DNA of 6,209 bases from Nocardia sp. (lineage in GTDB: Bacteria > Actinomycetota > Actinomycetes > Mycobacteriales > Mycobacteriaceae): NCBI GenBank assembly GCA_017354515.1, contig JAFMQT010000285.1, forward strand, positions 1 through 6,209, written 5' to 3'. The notes under the pieces are model-generated. The model was not told the origin of the DNA and did no database searches. It was given only the letters and a program-made list of their open reading frames with translations. The translations under genes and the position numbers were made by a program. Shown here one piece after another: positions 1 through 5,658 of this stretch; position 1 is the first letter of the stretch, and each line of letters begins with the position of its first letter.

Positions 1-1
1 C

Positions 2-658
2 CAATTCCTCGAGGGCTCCCCGATCACCGAACGCGATCTACGCGGACCGGCGAGTCCGCTGCTCGCCGCGGGCGACGAGATCGACGCCGATACCGAGGTC
101 TACGTCAAACACCGCGCCGGTTCGGGTGTGCACGGCAGCGTCATCGTCTACGACCACCACCCCTTCGATGTGGTCGGCTGGGACGGCCATCTGTATCCGT
201 ACGCGCTGAACTATCGCGACTTGTCCCCCGTGGTGGGTGCGGTGCTGCAGCCGCCGCCGACCTACCAGGTCTTTCAGGGACCGAATTTCGTGGTCTGCAA
301 TTTCGTCCCGCGCCCACTGGAATTCGCGTCCGGGGCGGTCAAGGTGCCCTACTACCACTCCAATGTCGACTCCGACGAGGTGATGTTCTACTTCGCCGGG
401 GAGACCGCGGCCCGCAAGGGTTCGGGTATCCGCACCGGCTCGGTGACCCTGCATCCGGCCGCCTACACCCACGGTCCGCGCCGCCAGGCGTATCTGGACT
501 CGCCCGGCTTCACCGAATCCACCGAGCTGGCGTTCATGGTCGACACCTTCCGCCCGCTCGAGGTCGCCGAAGGCGGGCGCGGCAGCGACGTGCCGGGCTA
601 TCCGTGGACCTGGTCGGACAAGCCGCACGCCGGCACCCGCCGAGGACAGGAGCAATGA
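2..658 (+). CDS. hmgA: Homogentisate 1,2-dioxygenase, C-terminal 218 residues (5' end outside window)
   Basis: The family's non-heme iron enzyme opens the ring of homogentisate to maleylacetoacetate in tyrosine/phenylalanine breakdown, in the cytoplasm. The reading frame is open from base 2, so the gene begins before the window. In the visible fragment, residues 51-62 (DHHPFDVVGWDG) match the family signature around the active-site histidine. PYYHSNVDSDEV (116-127) supplies a likely iron-binding His119 and Glu126, and THGP (156-159) a likely third ligand, His157; these form the cupin metal triad. The C-terminus ends in a short polar tail (RRGQEQ). The stop codon TGA (656-658) overlaps the next possible start by one base, so downstream genes are probably co-transcribed and translationally coupled. 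The family assignment is strong. The exact substrate is inferred from homology, and a related aromatic-ring dioxygenase is the main alternative. Confidence 0.88.
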   Translation, partial: QFLEGSPITERDLRGPASPLLAAGDEIDADTEVYVKHRAGSGVHGSVIVYDHHPFDVVGWDGHLYPYALNYRDLSPVVGAVLQPPPTYQVFQGPNFVVCNFVPRPLEFASGAVKVPYYHSNVDSDEVMFYFAGETAARKGSGIRTGSVTLHPAAYTHGPRRQAYLDSPGFTESTELAFMVDTFRPLEVAEGGRGSDVPGYPWTWSDKPHAGTRRGQEQ

Positions 659-736
659 TGAGCGACAATCGCGGAGCGGCTCATCAGTGCGACCGGGTGC
701 GGGTGTCCCGCAAGGCACAGGAGCAATGATGAGCGA
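646..736 (+). repeat. 20-bp direct repeat duplicating a translation-initiation site
   Basis: ACAGGAGCAATGATGAGCGA occurs at 646-665 and again at 717-736, a perfect 20-bp match with a 71-bp offset. Each copy carries an AGGAG Shine-Dalgarno (648-652 and 719-723), two consecutive ATGs and an overlapping TGA. The first copy spans the end of hmgA, the second the start of the hydrolase. A few more bases upstream (a CCCGC stretch followed by AGG) are also similar. The rest of the 71-bp units does not match, so this is either an old, partly decayed duplication or a selected motif. Confidence 0.9.
658..729 (+). CDS. Candidate 23-codon mini-ORF linking hmgA to the hydrolase gene
   Basis: An ORF of 23 codons opens at ATG 658 (or ATG 655), 5 nt after an AGGAG Shine-Dalgarno at 648-652, and stops at TGA 727-729. 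Its start overlaps the hmgA stop by one base (TGATG) and its stop overlaps the hydrolase start by one base (TGATG). The peptide is basic and polar, with no domain I recognise. It may be a by-product of the 20-bp direct repeat, or a short coupling cistron that carries ribosomes from hmgA to the hydrolase. Nothing in the sequence shows that the peptide itself has a function. Confidence 0.25.
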   Translation: MSDNRGAAHQCDRVRVSRKAQEQ

Positions 737-1913
737 ACCATTCGAGCGTATCGCGGTGATCCTGCACAGCGACGAGCAGCCCGCGGCCCGCGAGACCTAC
801 GGTTTCACCGGCGGGCACGGCGTCGTGCTGGAGGGGCAGCTGCTGCGCCCGCACGGGACCCGTAGCGGCGGAACGGTTTTCATCTTCCAGCATCCGACCA
901 CCACGCTCAATCTGCTGCCGCTGCCGACGGCGCTGGCCGCGCGCGGACATCATGTGCTGTGCGGAGCCAGCCGCTACCCCAAGAACGACGCCGCGCTGAT
1001 CCTGGAGAAGACGGTCCTGGACCTGGGCTCCTGGGTGCGCTGGGCCCGCGAGGTCGGCGGATACGACCGCGTGGTGCTGGTCGGCTGGTCCGGCGGCGGC
1101 GCGCTGTCGCTGCTGTATCAGGCCGAGGCGCTGGATCCGAGTATCACCCACACCCCCGCCGGTGATCCGGTCGATGTGGCCGGGGCCGGTCTGAAGCCCG
1201 CCGACGGTGTCATCTTCATCGCCGCACATCTCTCACGTGCGGAAACCCTGACCGAGTGGATCGATCCGTCGGTGCTCGACGAGGCCGATCCCGGCACCCG
1301 CGACCGCACCTTCGACATCTACGCCGACGATGCCCCGCACACTCCGCCCTACGACGCCGACTTCGTCGCCGAGTTCCGGGAGGCGCAGCGCGCCCGCAAC
1401 CGCCGCATCTCACGGTGGGCGCTCGAGCAATTGGCCGTACTGCGCGACGCCGGTGGTCCCGAACAGGAACGTCCGTTCCTGGTGCACCGCACCATGTGTG
1501 ATGTGCGCTGGCTCGATCCGGCCGTCGATCCCAACGATCGCAAGCCGAACTGGTGCTATCTCGGTGATCCGCGGACCGTTAATGTCGGTCCTGTGGGTTT
1601 GGCCCGCTACACCACGCTGCGGTCGTGGCTCAGTCAGTGGAGTCTGGACCATTCGGCCGGCAGCGGCGCCCGCAACGCAGCCCGGATCACCGAGGGCCCG
1701 GTCCTGCAGATCGAGAACTCGGCCGACGACGCGGTTCCCGCGACCCACAACCCGATCGTGCGCGAGGCGCTGGCCACGCCGGACAAGAGTTACGAGATCA
1801 TCGCCGGCGCCACCCACTATTACGTCGGCCAGCCCGATCATCTGCGCACCTGCACGGAGATCATCGAGAACTGGGCCAGCGAGCGCGATCTGCTCATCCC
1901 GGCCCGCCCCTGA
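729..1913 (+). CDS. Alpha/beta-hydrolase fold protein, substrate unknown
   Basis: A 394-residue serine hydrolase of the alpha/beta fold, probably cytoplasmic since no signal peptide is seen. The nucleophile elbow is GWSGGG (119-124, Ser121). A His-Pro at 55-56 fits the oxyanion-hole loop. The likely acid is Asp333 or Asp334 in NSADDAVP, and the likely catalytic His is His363 in GATHYYVG, in the usual C-terminal order. Between the elbow and the acid lies an insertion of about 200 residues, which would form a large cap. ATG 729 is chosen because AGGAG at 719-723 lies 5 nt upstream; ATG 726 (one residue longer) has only 2 nt of spacing, and GTG 687 would add 14 residues with a poorer site. The gene sits between hmgA and an iclR-type gene and is probably coupled to hmgA. 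The context points to aromatic or tyrosine catabolism, but the fold covers esterases, C-C hydrolases, dehalogenases and more, so I assign no reaction. Confidence 0.88.
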   Translation: MSEPFERIAVILHSDEQPAARETYGFTGGHGVVLEGQLLRPHGTRSGGTVFIFQHPTTTLNLLPLPTALAARGHHVLCGASRYPKNDAALILEKTVLDLGSWVRWAREVGGYDRVVLVGWSGGGALSLLYQAEALDPSITHTPAGDPVDVAGAGLKPADGVIFIAAHLSRAETLTEWIDPSVLDEADPGTRDRTFDIYADDAPHTPPYDADFVAEFREAQRARNRRISRWALEQLAVLRDAGGPEQERPFLVHRTMCDVRWLDPAVDPNDRKPNWCYLGDPRTVNVGPVGLARYTTLRSWLSQWSLDHSAGSGARNAARITEGPVLQIENSADDAVPATHNPIVREALATPDKSYEIIAGATHYYVGQPDHLRTCTEIIENWASERDLLIPARP

Positions 1914-1923
1914 GGATCGCGAC

Positions 1924-2559
1924 GTGCCCGCCCCCGACACCGCGCAGACCTTGAGCCGCGGTCTGGATGTGCTGAAATTACTTGCCAGCAGCCCACATTC
2001 GCGCACCCCCGCCCAGCTGGCCACCGAACTGGGGCTATCCCGCACGGTCGTTTACCGGCTGGTCGGGACCTTGGTCGAACACGATCTGGTTCGCAGGCAC
2101 GGCGACGGCAGCGTGAGCGTCTCGGCGGGGGCGCTGGGACTGACCCAGCATGTGCTGGGATCCGTGCGAGAGGCGACCCGGCAGATTCTCGAGGACCTGG
2201 CCCGCGAGGCCGGAGCCACCGCCCACTTCTGCGTCGCCGACGGTGACGATGTGCTCGCCGTCGCGGTGGTCGAACCGCCGCTGACCACCTTCCACGTCGC
2301 CTACCGGGTCGGCGCCCGCACGCCACGCGGAAAGGGGGCGCCGGGCCTGGCCATCGAGGCCGCCGGGCGCGGTGAGACCGGATTGTTCGCGAGTGAGGGC
2401 GCGCTGGTTCCGGGGGCGCACGGCATCGTGGTCGCGCTGCCCGGATTGCCCGGCCCGCCGGCGGCGGTCGGGGTTGTCACCCTGGCCGGACTCGAGACCC
2501 CGGCGATGGGCGATGCGGTGCGCCGAGCCGCCGAGCGATTACGCACCGCCCTGCACTGA
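1924..2559 (+). CDS. IclR-family transcriptional regulator, short form
   Basis: A 211-residue DNA-binding regulator starting at GTG 1924, with AGGA at 1913-1916 seven bases upstream and only 10 bp after the hydrolase stop. Residues 5-65 form the winged helix-turn-helix typical of IclR proteins (SRGLDVLKLL, then TPAQLATELGLSRTVVYRLV). A linker helix follows (about 75-97), then the effector-binding domain. That domain looks shortened. After RTPRGKGAPGLAIEAA (132-147) the chain runs almost straight to SEGALVPGAHGI (157-168), skipping the 30-40 residues that most IclR proteins (about 250 aa) have there. The reading frame is intact, so this is a compact variant rather than a visible frameshift. 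Being last in the hmgA-hydrolase run, it probably controls this catabolic cluster; the effector could be homogentisate or a related acid, which is inference. Its stop is 5 bp from that of the convergent RDD gene. Confidence 0.87.
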   Translation: MPAPDTAQTLSRGLDVLKLLASSPHSRTPAQLATELGLSRTVVYRLVGTLVEHDLVRRHGDGSVSVSAGALGLTQHVLGSVREATRQILEDLAREAGATAHFCVADGDDVLAVAVVEPPLTTFHVAYRVGARTPRGKGAPGLAIEAAGRGETGLFASEGALVPGAHGIVVALPGLPGPPAAVGVVTLAGLETPAMGDAVRRAAERLRTALH

Positions 2560-2564
2560 TCCGC

Positions 2565-3026
2565 CTACCGCGACCGAACCAGTGCCGTCCCGGTGGCACG
2601 GTCGTGCATACCGCGACGGTCGCCATCGGTGAACAGCGCCGGCACCACGAAGGTCAATAGCGCCTGCCGCACCAGCGACCGAATGAACCCCACGGGCGCC
2701 GCCGCGTCCACCCGCACGGTCCGCAATCCCAGGAAGTACTGCCCCGGGGTGAAGCCGAAGACCATCACCGTCACCAGCCCGATGACGAACCACACCAGAT
2801 AGGTGACGGTATTGAGCGAACCGCTGCCGTGCACGATCAGCGCGGCGATCCCCATCCCGATGAAATAGTCGACGAACAGTGCGACGATACGACGCGACAT
2901 CGGTGCCAGCGAACCGGCGCCGGTCTCCGGCAGGCCGAGCGATTTGCCGGGATATTCGTCGGGCGGCGGCTGCCCGGACCCGGCCGCGTCGGGGCCGGAC
3001 AACCAGGAACCGGTGATTCGGGACAT
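2565..3026 (-). CDS. RDD-family integral membrane protein
   Basis: A 153-residue membrane protein of the RDD family, whose biochemical role is generally unknown. The N-terminal 40 or so residues are polar and rich in Gly and Pro. Three hydrophobic segments follow, at about 47-66, 74-92 and 118-133. Family residues are visible: Arg45/Arg46 and Asp53 in SRRIVALFVDYFIG, the FTPGQYFLGLRTV motif (92-104) after the second segment, and Asp142 in GMHDRATGTALV near the C-terminus. The start at 3026 keeps a GSWLSGP stretch that I recall from mycobacterial relatives. GGGAGG abuts this ATG with no spacing, so it is unlikely to be the ribosome-binding site; a TAAAAT box six bases upstream suggests leaderless initiation. 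The gene is divergent from glnA and convergent with the iclR-type gene. An RDD gene next to glnA is, from memory, also seen in mycobacteria. Confidence 0.9.
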   Translation of the reverse strand: MSRITGSWLSGPDAAGSGQPPPDEYPGKSLGLPETGAGSLAPMSRRIVALFVDYFIGMGIAALIVHGSGSLNTVTYLVWFVIGLVTVMVFGFTPGQYFLGLRTVRVDAAAPVGFIRSLVRQALLTFVVPALFTDGDRRGMHDRATGTALVRSR

Positions 3027-3032
3027 CCTCCC

Positions 3033-3038
3033 ATTTTA
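3033..3038 (-). promoter_or_regulatory. Predicted -10 box for leaderless transcription of the RDD gene
   Basis: On the - strand, TAAAAT is followed by six bases (GGGAGG) and then the ATG at 3026. A -10 this close places the transcription start at or next to the A of the start codon. No convincing -35 is visible at 17-18 bp. This reading also explains why the Shine-Dalgarno-like GGGAGG touches the start codon. Confidence 0.45.
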
Positions 3039-3175
3039 GGTGTGCGGGCGGTGAGCAGTGCGTCACACCCGCATCCGCGAACCGCGGCGCGCTCGGCGCG
3101 CGCGAGGTGCCCGGCGGTGGCAGGATGAATCCGCTGGTCCGGCAGCACGCGGCAGGCAGCGGTTTCGGCCCTCGG

Positions 3176-3199
3176 GGGCGGGGTGGTCCCACCCCGCCC
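3176..3199. repeat. Perfect 11-bp GC-rich inverted repeat upstream of glnA
   Basis: GGGCGGGGTGG (3176-3186) and CCACCCCGCCC (3189-3199) are exact reverse complements separated by two bases. As RNA this would give about 10 G-C-rich base pairs with a tight loop. No T-tract follows on either strand. It ends 10 bp before the putative GlnR site. It could be a barrier terminator that isolates glnA from read-through, or a DNA operator; the sequence does not decide between these. Confidence 0.85.
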
Positions 3200-3209
3200 A
3201 GCAGCACGT

Positions 3210-3247
3210 GTAACACTGGCGAAACACAGCCTTGATTGCCGGGAAAC
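3210..3247 (+). promoter_or_regulatory. Putative GlnR-binding site upstream of glnA
   Basis: The region reads GTAAC-N6-GAAAC-N6-TTGAT-N6-GAAAC. This is the a1-b1-a2-b2 layout described for the actinobacterial nitrogen regulator GlnR (gTnAc-n6-GaAAc, repeated every 22 bp). a1 (3210-3214), b1 (3221-3225) and b2 (3243-3247) are exact; a2 (3232-3236) keeps only the T and A. The two b elements are exactly 22 bp apart. glnA is a classic GlnR target in Streptomyces and mycobacteria, so nitrogen-responsive control of glnA is the natural inference. Confidence 0.72.
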
Positions 3248-3263
3248 ACCGGATCCATACCGT
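3232..3263 (+). promoter_or_regulatory. Candidate glnA core promoter
   Basis: Two overlapping readings are possible. TTGATT (3232-3237) pairs with CCATAC (3255-3260) at 17 bp; TTGCCG (3236-3241) pairs with TACCGT (3258-3263, fitting TANNNT) at 16 bp. Either overlaps the downstream half of the GlnR-like site and leaves a leader of about 50 bases before the GTG. The choice between them is uncertain. Confidence 0.35.
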
Positions 3264-3308
3264 CAAACGCTGAACCCAGCAATCGGCACAGGCTGGGAAC
3301 CGATCCGT

Positions 3309-3314
3309 AAGGAG
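3309..3314 (+). promoter_or_regulatory. Ribosome-binding site that sets the glnA GTG start
   Basis: AAGGAG lies six bases before GTG 3321, an ideal spacing. It supports the non-ATG start, which gives the MAFSTADEVI N-terminus and the 478-residue family length. Confidence 0.85.
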
Positions 3315-3320
3315 TACTAA

Positions 3321-4757
3321 GTGGCGTTCAGCACGGCCGACGAGGTCATCCAGCACATCAAGGAGGAGAACGTCGAATACGTCGACGTTCGGTTCACCGA
3401 CCTCCCGGGTGTGCAGCAGCACTTCTCCATTCCGGCGAAGTCCTTCACGGCCGATCTGGCCGAAGAGGGGCTGGCGTTCGACGGTTCCTCGGTTCGCGGG
3501 TTCCAGTCGATCGACGAGTCGGATATGCTCCTGCTCCCCGATTTCAGCACCGCGCGCATCGACCCGTTCCGCGCGGCCAAGACGCTGAACCTGAACTTCT
3601 TCGTGCACGACCCGTTCACCCGCGAGGCCTACAGCCGCGACCCGCGCAATATCGCGCGCAAGGCCGAGGAGTTCCTGCGCTCGACCGGAATCGCCGACAC
3701 CGCCTTCTTCGGCGCCGAGGCGGAGTTCTACATCTTCGACTCGATCCGCTACGACTCGGTGATGAACGGCTCCTTCTACGAGATCGAGTCGGTCGCCGGT
3801 TCCTGGAACACCGGTGCGAAGTTCAACCCCGACGGCACCCTGAACCGCGGTTACAAGGTCCGTAACAAGGGCGGGTACTTCCCGGTCGCGCCGTACGACC
3901 ACTACGTCGACCTGCGCGACAAGATCTCGACCAACCTGCAGAACGCGGGCTTCGAGCTCGAGCGCGGCCACCACGAGGTCGGCACCGCCGGCCAGGCCGA
4001 GATCAACTACCGCTTCAACACCCTGCTCGCCGCCGCCGACGACGTGCAGCTGTTCAAGTACATCGTGAAGAACACCGCCTGGGCCGAGGGCAAGACCGTC
4101 ACCTTCATGCCCAAGCCGCTGTTCGGTGACAACGGCTCCGGTATGCACGTGCACCAATCGCTGTGGAAGGACGGCAAGCCGCTTTTCCACGACGAGGCCG
4201 GTTACGCGGGCCTGTCGGATCTGGCGCGCCACTACATCGGCGGCATCCTGCACCACGCGCCGTCGCTGCTGGCGTTCACCAACCCGACCGTGAACTCCTA
4301 CCACCGCCTGGTCCCGGGCTTCGAGGCCCCGATCAACCTGGTGTACTCGCAGCGCAACCGCTCGGCCGCGGTCCGTATCCCGGTCACCGGTAACAACCCG
4401 AAGGCCAAGCGCCTCGAGTTCCGCGCGCCGGACTCCTCGGGTAACCCGTACCTGGCCTTCTCTGCCATGGTGATGGCCGGACTGGACGGCATCAAGCGCA
4501 AGATCGAGCCGGCCGCCCCGGTCGACAAGGACCTCTACGAACTCCCGCCGGAGGAGGCCAAGAACATCGCGCAGGCCCCCACCTCGCTGTCCTCGGTCAT
4601 CGACCGCCTCGAGGAGGACCACGAGTACCTCACCGAGGGAAACGTCTTCACCGAGGACCTGATCGAAACCTGGATCTCGATCAAGCGCGAGCAGGAGATC
4701 GCCCCGGTCAACCTGCGCCCGCACCCCTACGAGTTCGAGCTCTACTACGACGTGTGA
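3321..4757 (+). CDS. glnA: Type I (GSI-beta) glutamine synthetase
   Basis: A cytosolic dodecameric enzyme making glutamine from glutamate, ammonia and ATP, central to nitrogen assimilation. At 478 residues it has the length and numbering known for M. tuberculosis GlnA1. The beta-grasp N-domain includes the latch Asp54 (FDGSSVRGF). Metal and substrate residues are present: Glu133 and Glu135 (GAEAEFY), Glu219 and Glu227 (HHEVGTAGQAE), His276 and His278 (GSGMHVHQS), the flap Glu335 (GFEAPINL), Arg347 and Arg352, and Glu366/Arg368 (RLEFRAPDSSGNP). Tyr406 in DLYELPPEE is the adenylylation site used by GlnE, so the enzyme should be switched off by AMP attachment. The start is GTG 3321 behind a strong Shine-Dalgarno. 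The upstream GlnR-like site suggests transcriptional control by nitrogen as well. Codon use is very GC-rich and biased, as expected for a highly expressed core gene. Confidence 0.98.
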   Translation: MAFSTADEVIQHIKEENVEYVDVRFTDLPGVQQHFSIPAKSFTADLAEEGLAFDGSSVRGFQSIDESDMLLLPDFSTARIDPFRAAKTLNLNFFVHDPFTREAYSRDPRNIARKAEEFLRSTGIADTAFFGAEAEFYIFDSIRYDSVMNGSFYEIESVAGSWNTGAKFNPDGTLNRGYKVRNKGGYFPVAPYDHYVDLRDKISTNLQNAGFELERGHHEVGTAGQAEINYRFNTLLAAADDVQLFKYIVKNTAWAEGKTVTFMPKPLFGDNGSGMHVHQSLWKDGKPLFHDEAGYAGLSDLARHYIGGILHHAPSLLAFTNPTVNSYHRLVPGFEAPINLVYSQRNRSAAVRIPVTGNNPKAKRLEFRAPDSSGNPYLAFSAMVMAGLDGIKRKIEPAAPVDKDLYELPPEEAKNIAQAPTSLSSVIDRLEEDHEYLTEGNVFTEDLIETWISIKREQEIAPVNLRPHPYEFELYYDV

Positions 4758-4774
4758 TCCTGACCTGCGTCTTT

Positions 4775-4791
4775 ACGCCTGATTCGGGCGT
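4775..4791 (+). terminator. Weak hairpin, possible glnA terminator
   Basis: ACGCCT and GGGCGT can form a 6-bp stem (one T-G wobble) around a 5-base loop, 17 bp after the glnA stop. Only two Ts follow, so at best this is a weak or L-shaped terminator of the kind reported in actinobacteria. Confidence 0.3.
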
Positions 4792-4793
4792 TC

Positions 4794-4813
4794 GGTACGC
4801 AGTGGGTACGCAG
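4794..4813. repeat. Short tandem direct repeat GGTACGCAG
   Basis: GGTACGCAG occurs at 4794-4802 and again at 4805-4813, separated by TG, giving an 11-bp period. It lies just beyond the 3' end of the integrase remnant, where att-site or arm-site sequences would be expected. Two 9-bp copies could also be chance. Confidence 0.6.
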
Positions 4814-4817
4814 CAGA

Positions 4818-4937
4818 CTACGAGGCCATCCGCTCGGTGATCACTCCCGCGATCACCTGGCGGGTGGACTCGTCTATATCCGGCCACAGATGGCCATAGG
4901 TGTCCAAGGTGGCTTTCGCGGTCGCGTGCCGATACCT
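4818..4937 (-). pseudogene. 3' remnant of a tyrosine recombinase (phage/ICE-type integrase)
   Basis: Read on the - strand, bases 4937-4818 encode about 39 residues ending in a TAG stop: RYRHATAKATLDTYGHL, then WPDIDESTRQVI, then a short tail ending ERMAS. This matches the extreme C-terminus of actinobacterial integrases, whose usual form is R-L-R-H-[AG]-S-A-K-T-T-L-D-T-Y-G-H-L-W-P-D-x-D-E-S-T-R. The catalytic tyrosine (DTYGHL) and the box-III-like histidine are both present. Upstream in the same frame a TGA appears at 4946-4944 and no further homology is seen, so the catalytic core and N-terminal domains are gone. The break falls just upstream of the leaderless promoter of the Uma2 gene on the other strand. 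The fragment is too short for a functional protein and is best read as the scar of a lost or rearranged integrative element. I made the match by eye, but the run of conserved residues is long. Confidence 0.78.
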
Positions 4938-4950
4938 GTGGGATCAGGGC

Positions 4951-4956
4951 TACGAT
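4951..4956 (+). promoter_or_regulatory. Predicted -10 box for leaderless transcription of the first Uma2 gene
   Basis: TACGAT followed by six bases and ATG 4963 fits a TANNNT -10 whose transcript would begin at the start codon. The only Shine-Dalgarno-like sequence (AGGG at 4946-4949) is 13 bases away, too far to be a good ribosome-binding site. No clear -35 is visible. Confidence 0.42.
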
Positions 4957-4962
4957 CGAATC

Positions 4963-5616
4963 ATGTCGCGCCCACACATCGACAGGCCCGACCTCCCCGA
5001 ACGTATGACGTGGGAGGAACTCGAGCAGCTGCCCGAGGAAATCGCGAGCCAGATCGAACTGTGGGACGGACAGGTGGTGTGGGTGCGCCGCGGCCCCGCC
5101 GAGCATCAGGAATTCACCAATCTCCTGTGGAGCGGCCTACGGCGATCGGCCCGCGAAGCGATGGGCGTCGATCCCGAGCACTGCTGGCGCGCTCATACCG
5201 AAACGAATGTATTCCTGAACAACTCGAACAAGTCCGATTTCCTCACCCCGGACTTCCTGATCAGCAGATGCCTGCCCGAGCCATATCAGGATTTGTACGC
5301 GGACGATGTCCTGCTGGTCGGGGAAGTGCTGTCCCCCTCCAATTCACAGACCGATATGGAGGAAAAGCGCGGCCGGTACGCGCGAGCGGGAATCCCGTGG
5401 TACTGGGAGGTGACCCTGGAACGGGAGAAGAGCGCGATCGCGATGATTCGCGCCTTCGCACTCGAGAAGTCCCCCGGGGATCTTCCGCCCGGAGTTCATC
5501 CGCTCTACCCGGCGAATTATCTGCTGACCGGAAAGTGGACCCCGAAGACCTGCCATGCGGTCGAGGTCGAGTTGCCGTTCCCCATCCACATCCCGTGGAC
5601 CGACCTGGAGTTCTGA
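4963..5616 (+). CDS. Uma2-family protein (DUF820, PD-(D/E)XK fold), first copy
   Basis: A 217-residue protein of the Uma2 family, which has a restriction-endonuclease-like fold and is abundant in actinobacteria and cyanobacteria; its natural role is not established. The N-terminal MTWEELEQLPEE (15-26) and QIELWDGQVVW (30-40) correspond to the family's opening helix and ELIDGEL strand. The expected active-site residues are present: Asp97 (TPDFLI), Glu121 (GEVLSPSNSQTD) and Lys135 (EEKRGRYARAGIPWYWEV). A C-terminal extension rich in Pro and aromatic residues (about 172-217) follows the core. ATG 4963 is preferred over an in-frame upstream start at 4900, because the upstream 21 residues overlap the antisense integrase remnant and a -10-like box sits between. 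Codon choice is looser than in glnA, consistent with an accessory gene. Substrate and activity are unknown. Confidence 0.9.
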   Translation: MSRPHIDRPDLPERMTWEELEQLPEEIASQIELWDGQVVWVRRGPAEHQEFTNLLWSGLRRSAREAMGVDPEHCWRAHTETNVFLNNSNKSDFLTPDFLISRCLPEPYQDLYADDVLLVGEVLSPSNSQTDMEEKRGRYARAGIPWYWEVTLEREKSAIAMIRAFALEKSPGDLPPGVHPLYPANYLLTGKWTPKTCHAVEVELPFPIHIPWTDLEF

Positions 5617-5658
5617 TCGCCGACCCGGTTCGGGATCATTTCGTACGGGCTGGAAGAT

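Noticed and set aside
687..728. GTG 687 as the hydrolase start
   Set aside because: It adds 14 residues with no family character and has a weaker, more distant GGAG. AGGAG at 719-723 with ATG 729 is a better initiation site.
1330..1923. N-terminal extension of the iclR frame into the hydrolase gene
   Set aside because: This part is Arg/Ser/Pro-rich out-of-frame translation of the hydrolase. The HTH domain begins just after GTG 1924, which has its own Shine-Dalgarno.
3063..4724. A 553-codon open frame on the - strand antisense to glnA
   Set aside because: Its translation is low-complexity, rich in Arg, Val, Gly and Asp, with no domain. It mirrors the codon bias of glnA, which is a certain gene, and is the usual antisense shadow in high-GC DNA.
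4708..5106. - strand frame containing a GHLWP string near the integrase relic
   Set aside because: It is mostly antisense to the Uma2 gene. It briefly reads GHLWP in a frame shifted from the real integrase tail (DTYGHLWPD, ending at 4818), so it is not itself a gene.
5621..5636. CCCG-GTT-CGGG hairpin after the first Uma2 gene as a terminator
   Set aside because: The stem is only about four base pairs with no T-tract; such short stems are frequent by chance in this GC-rich DNA.
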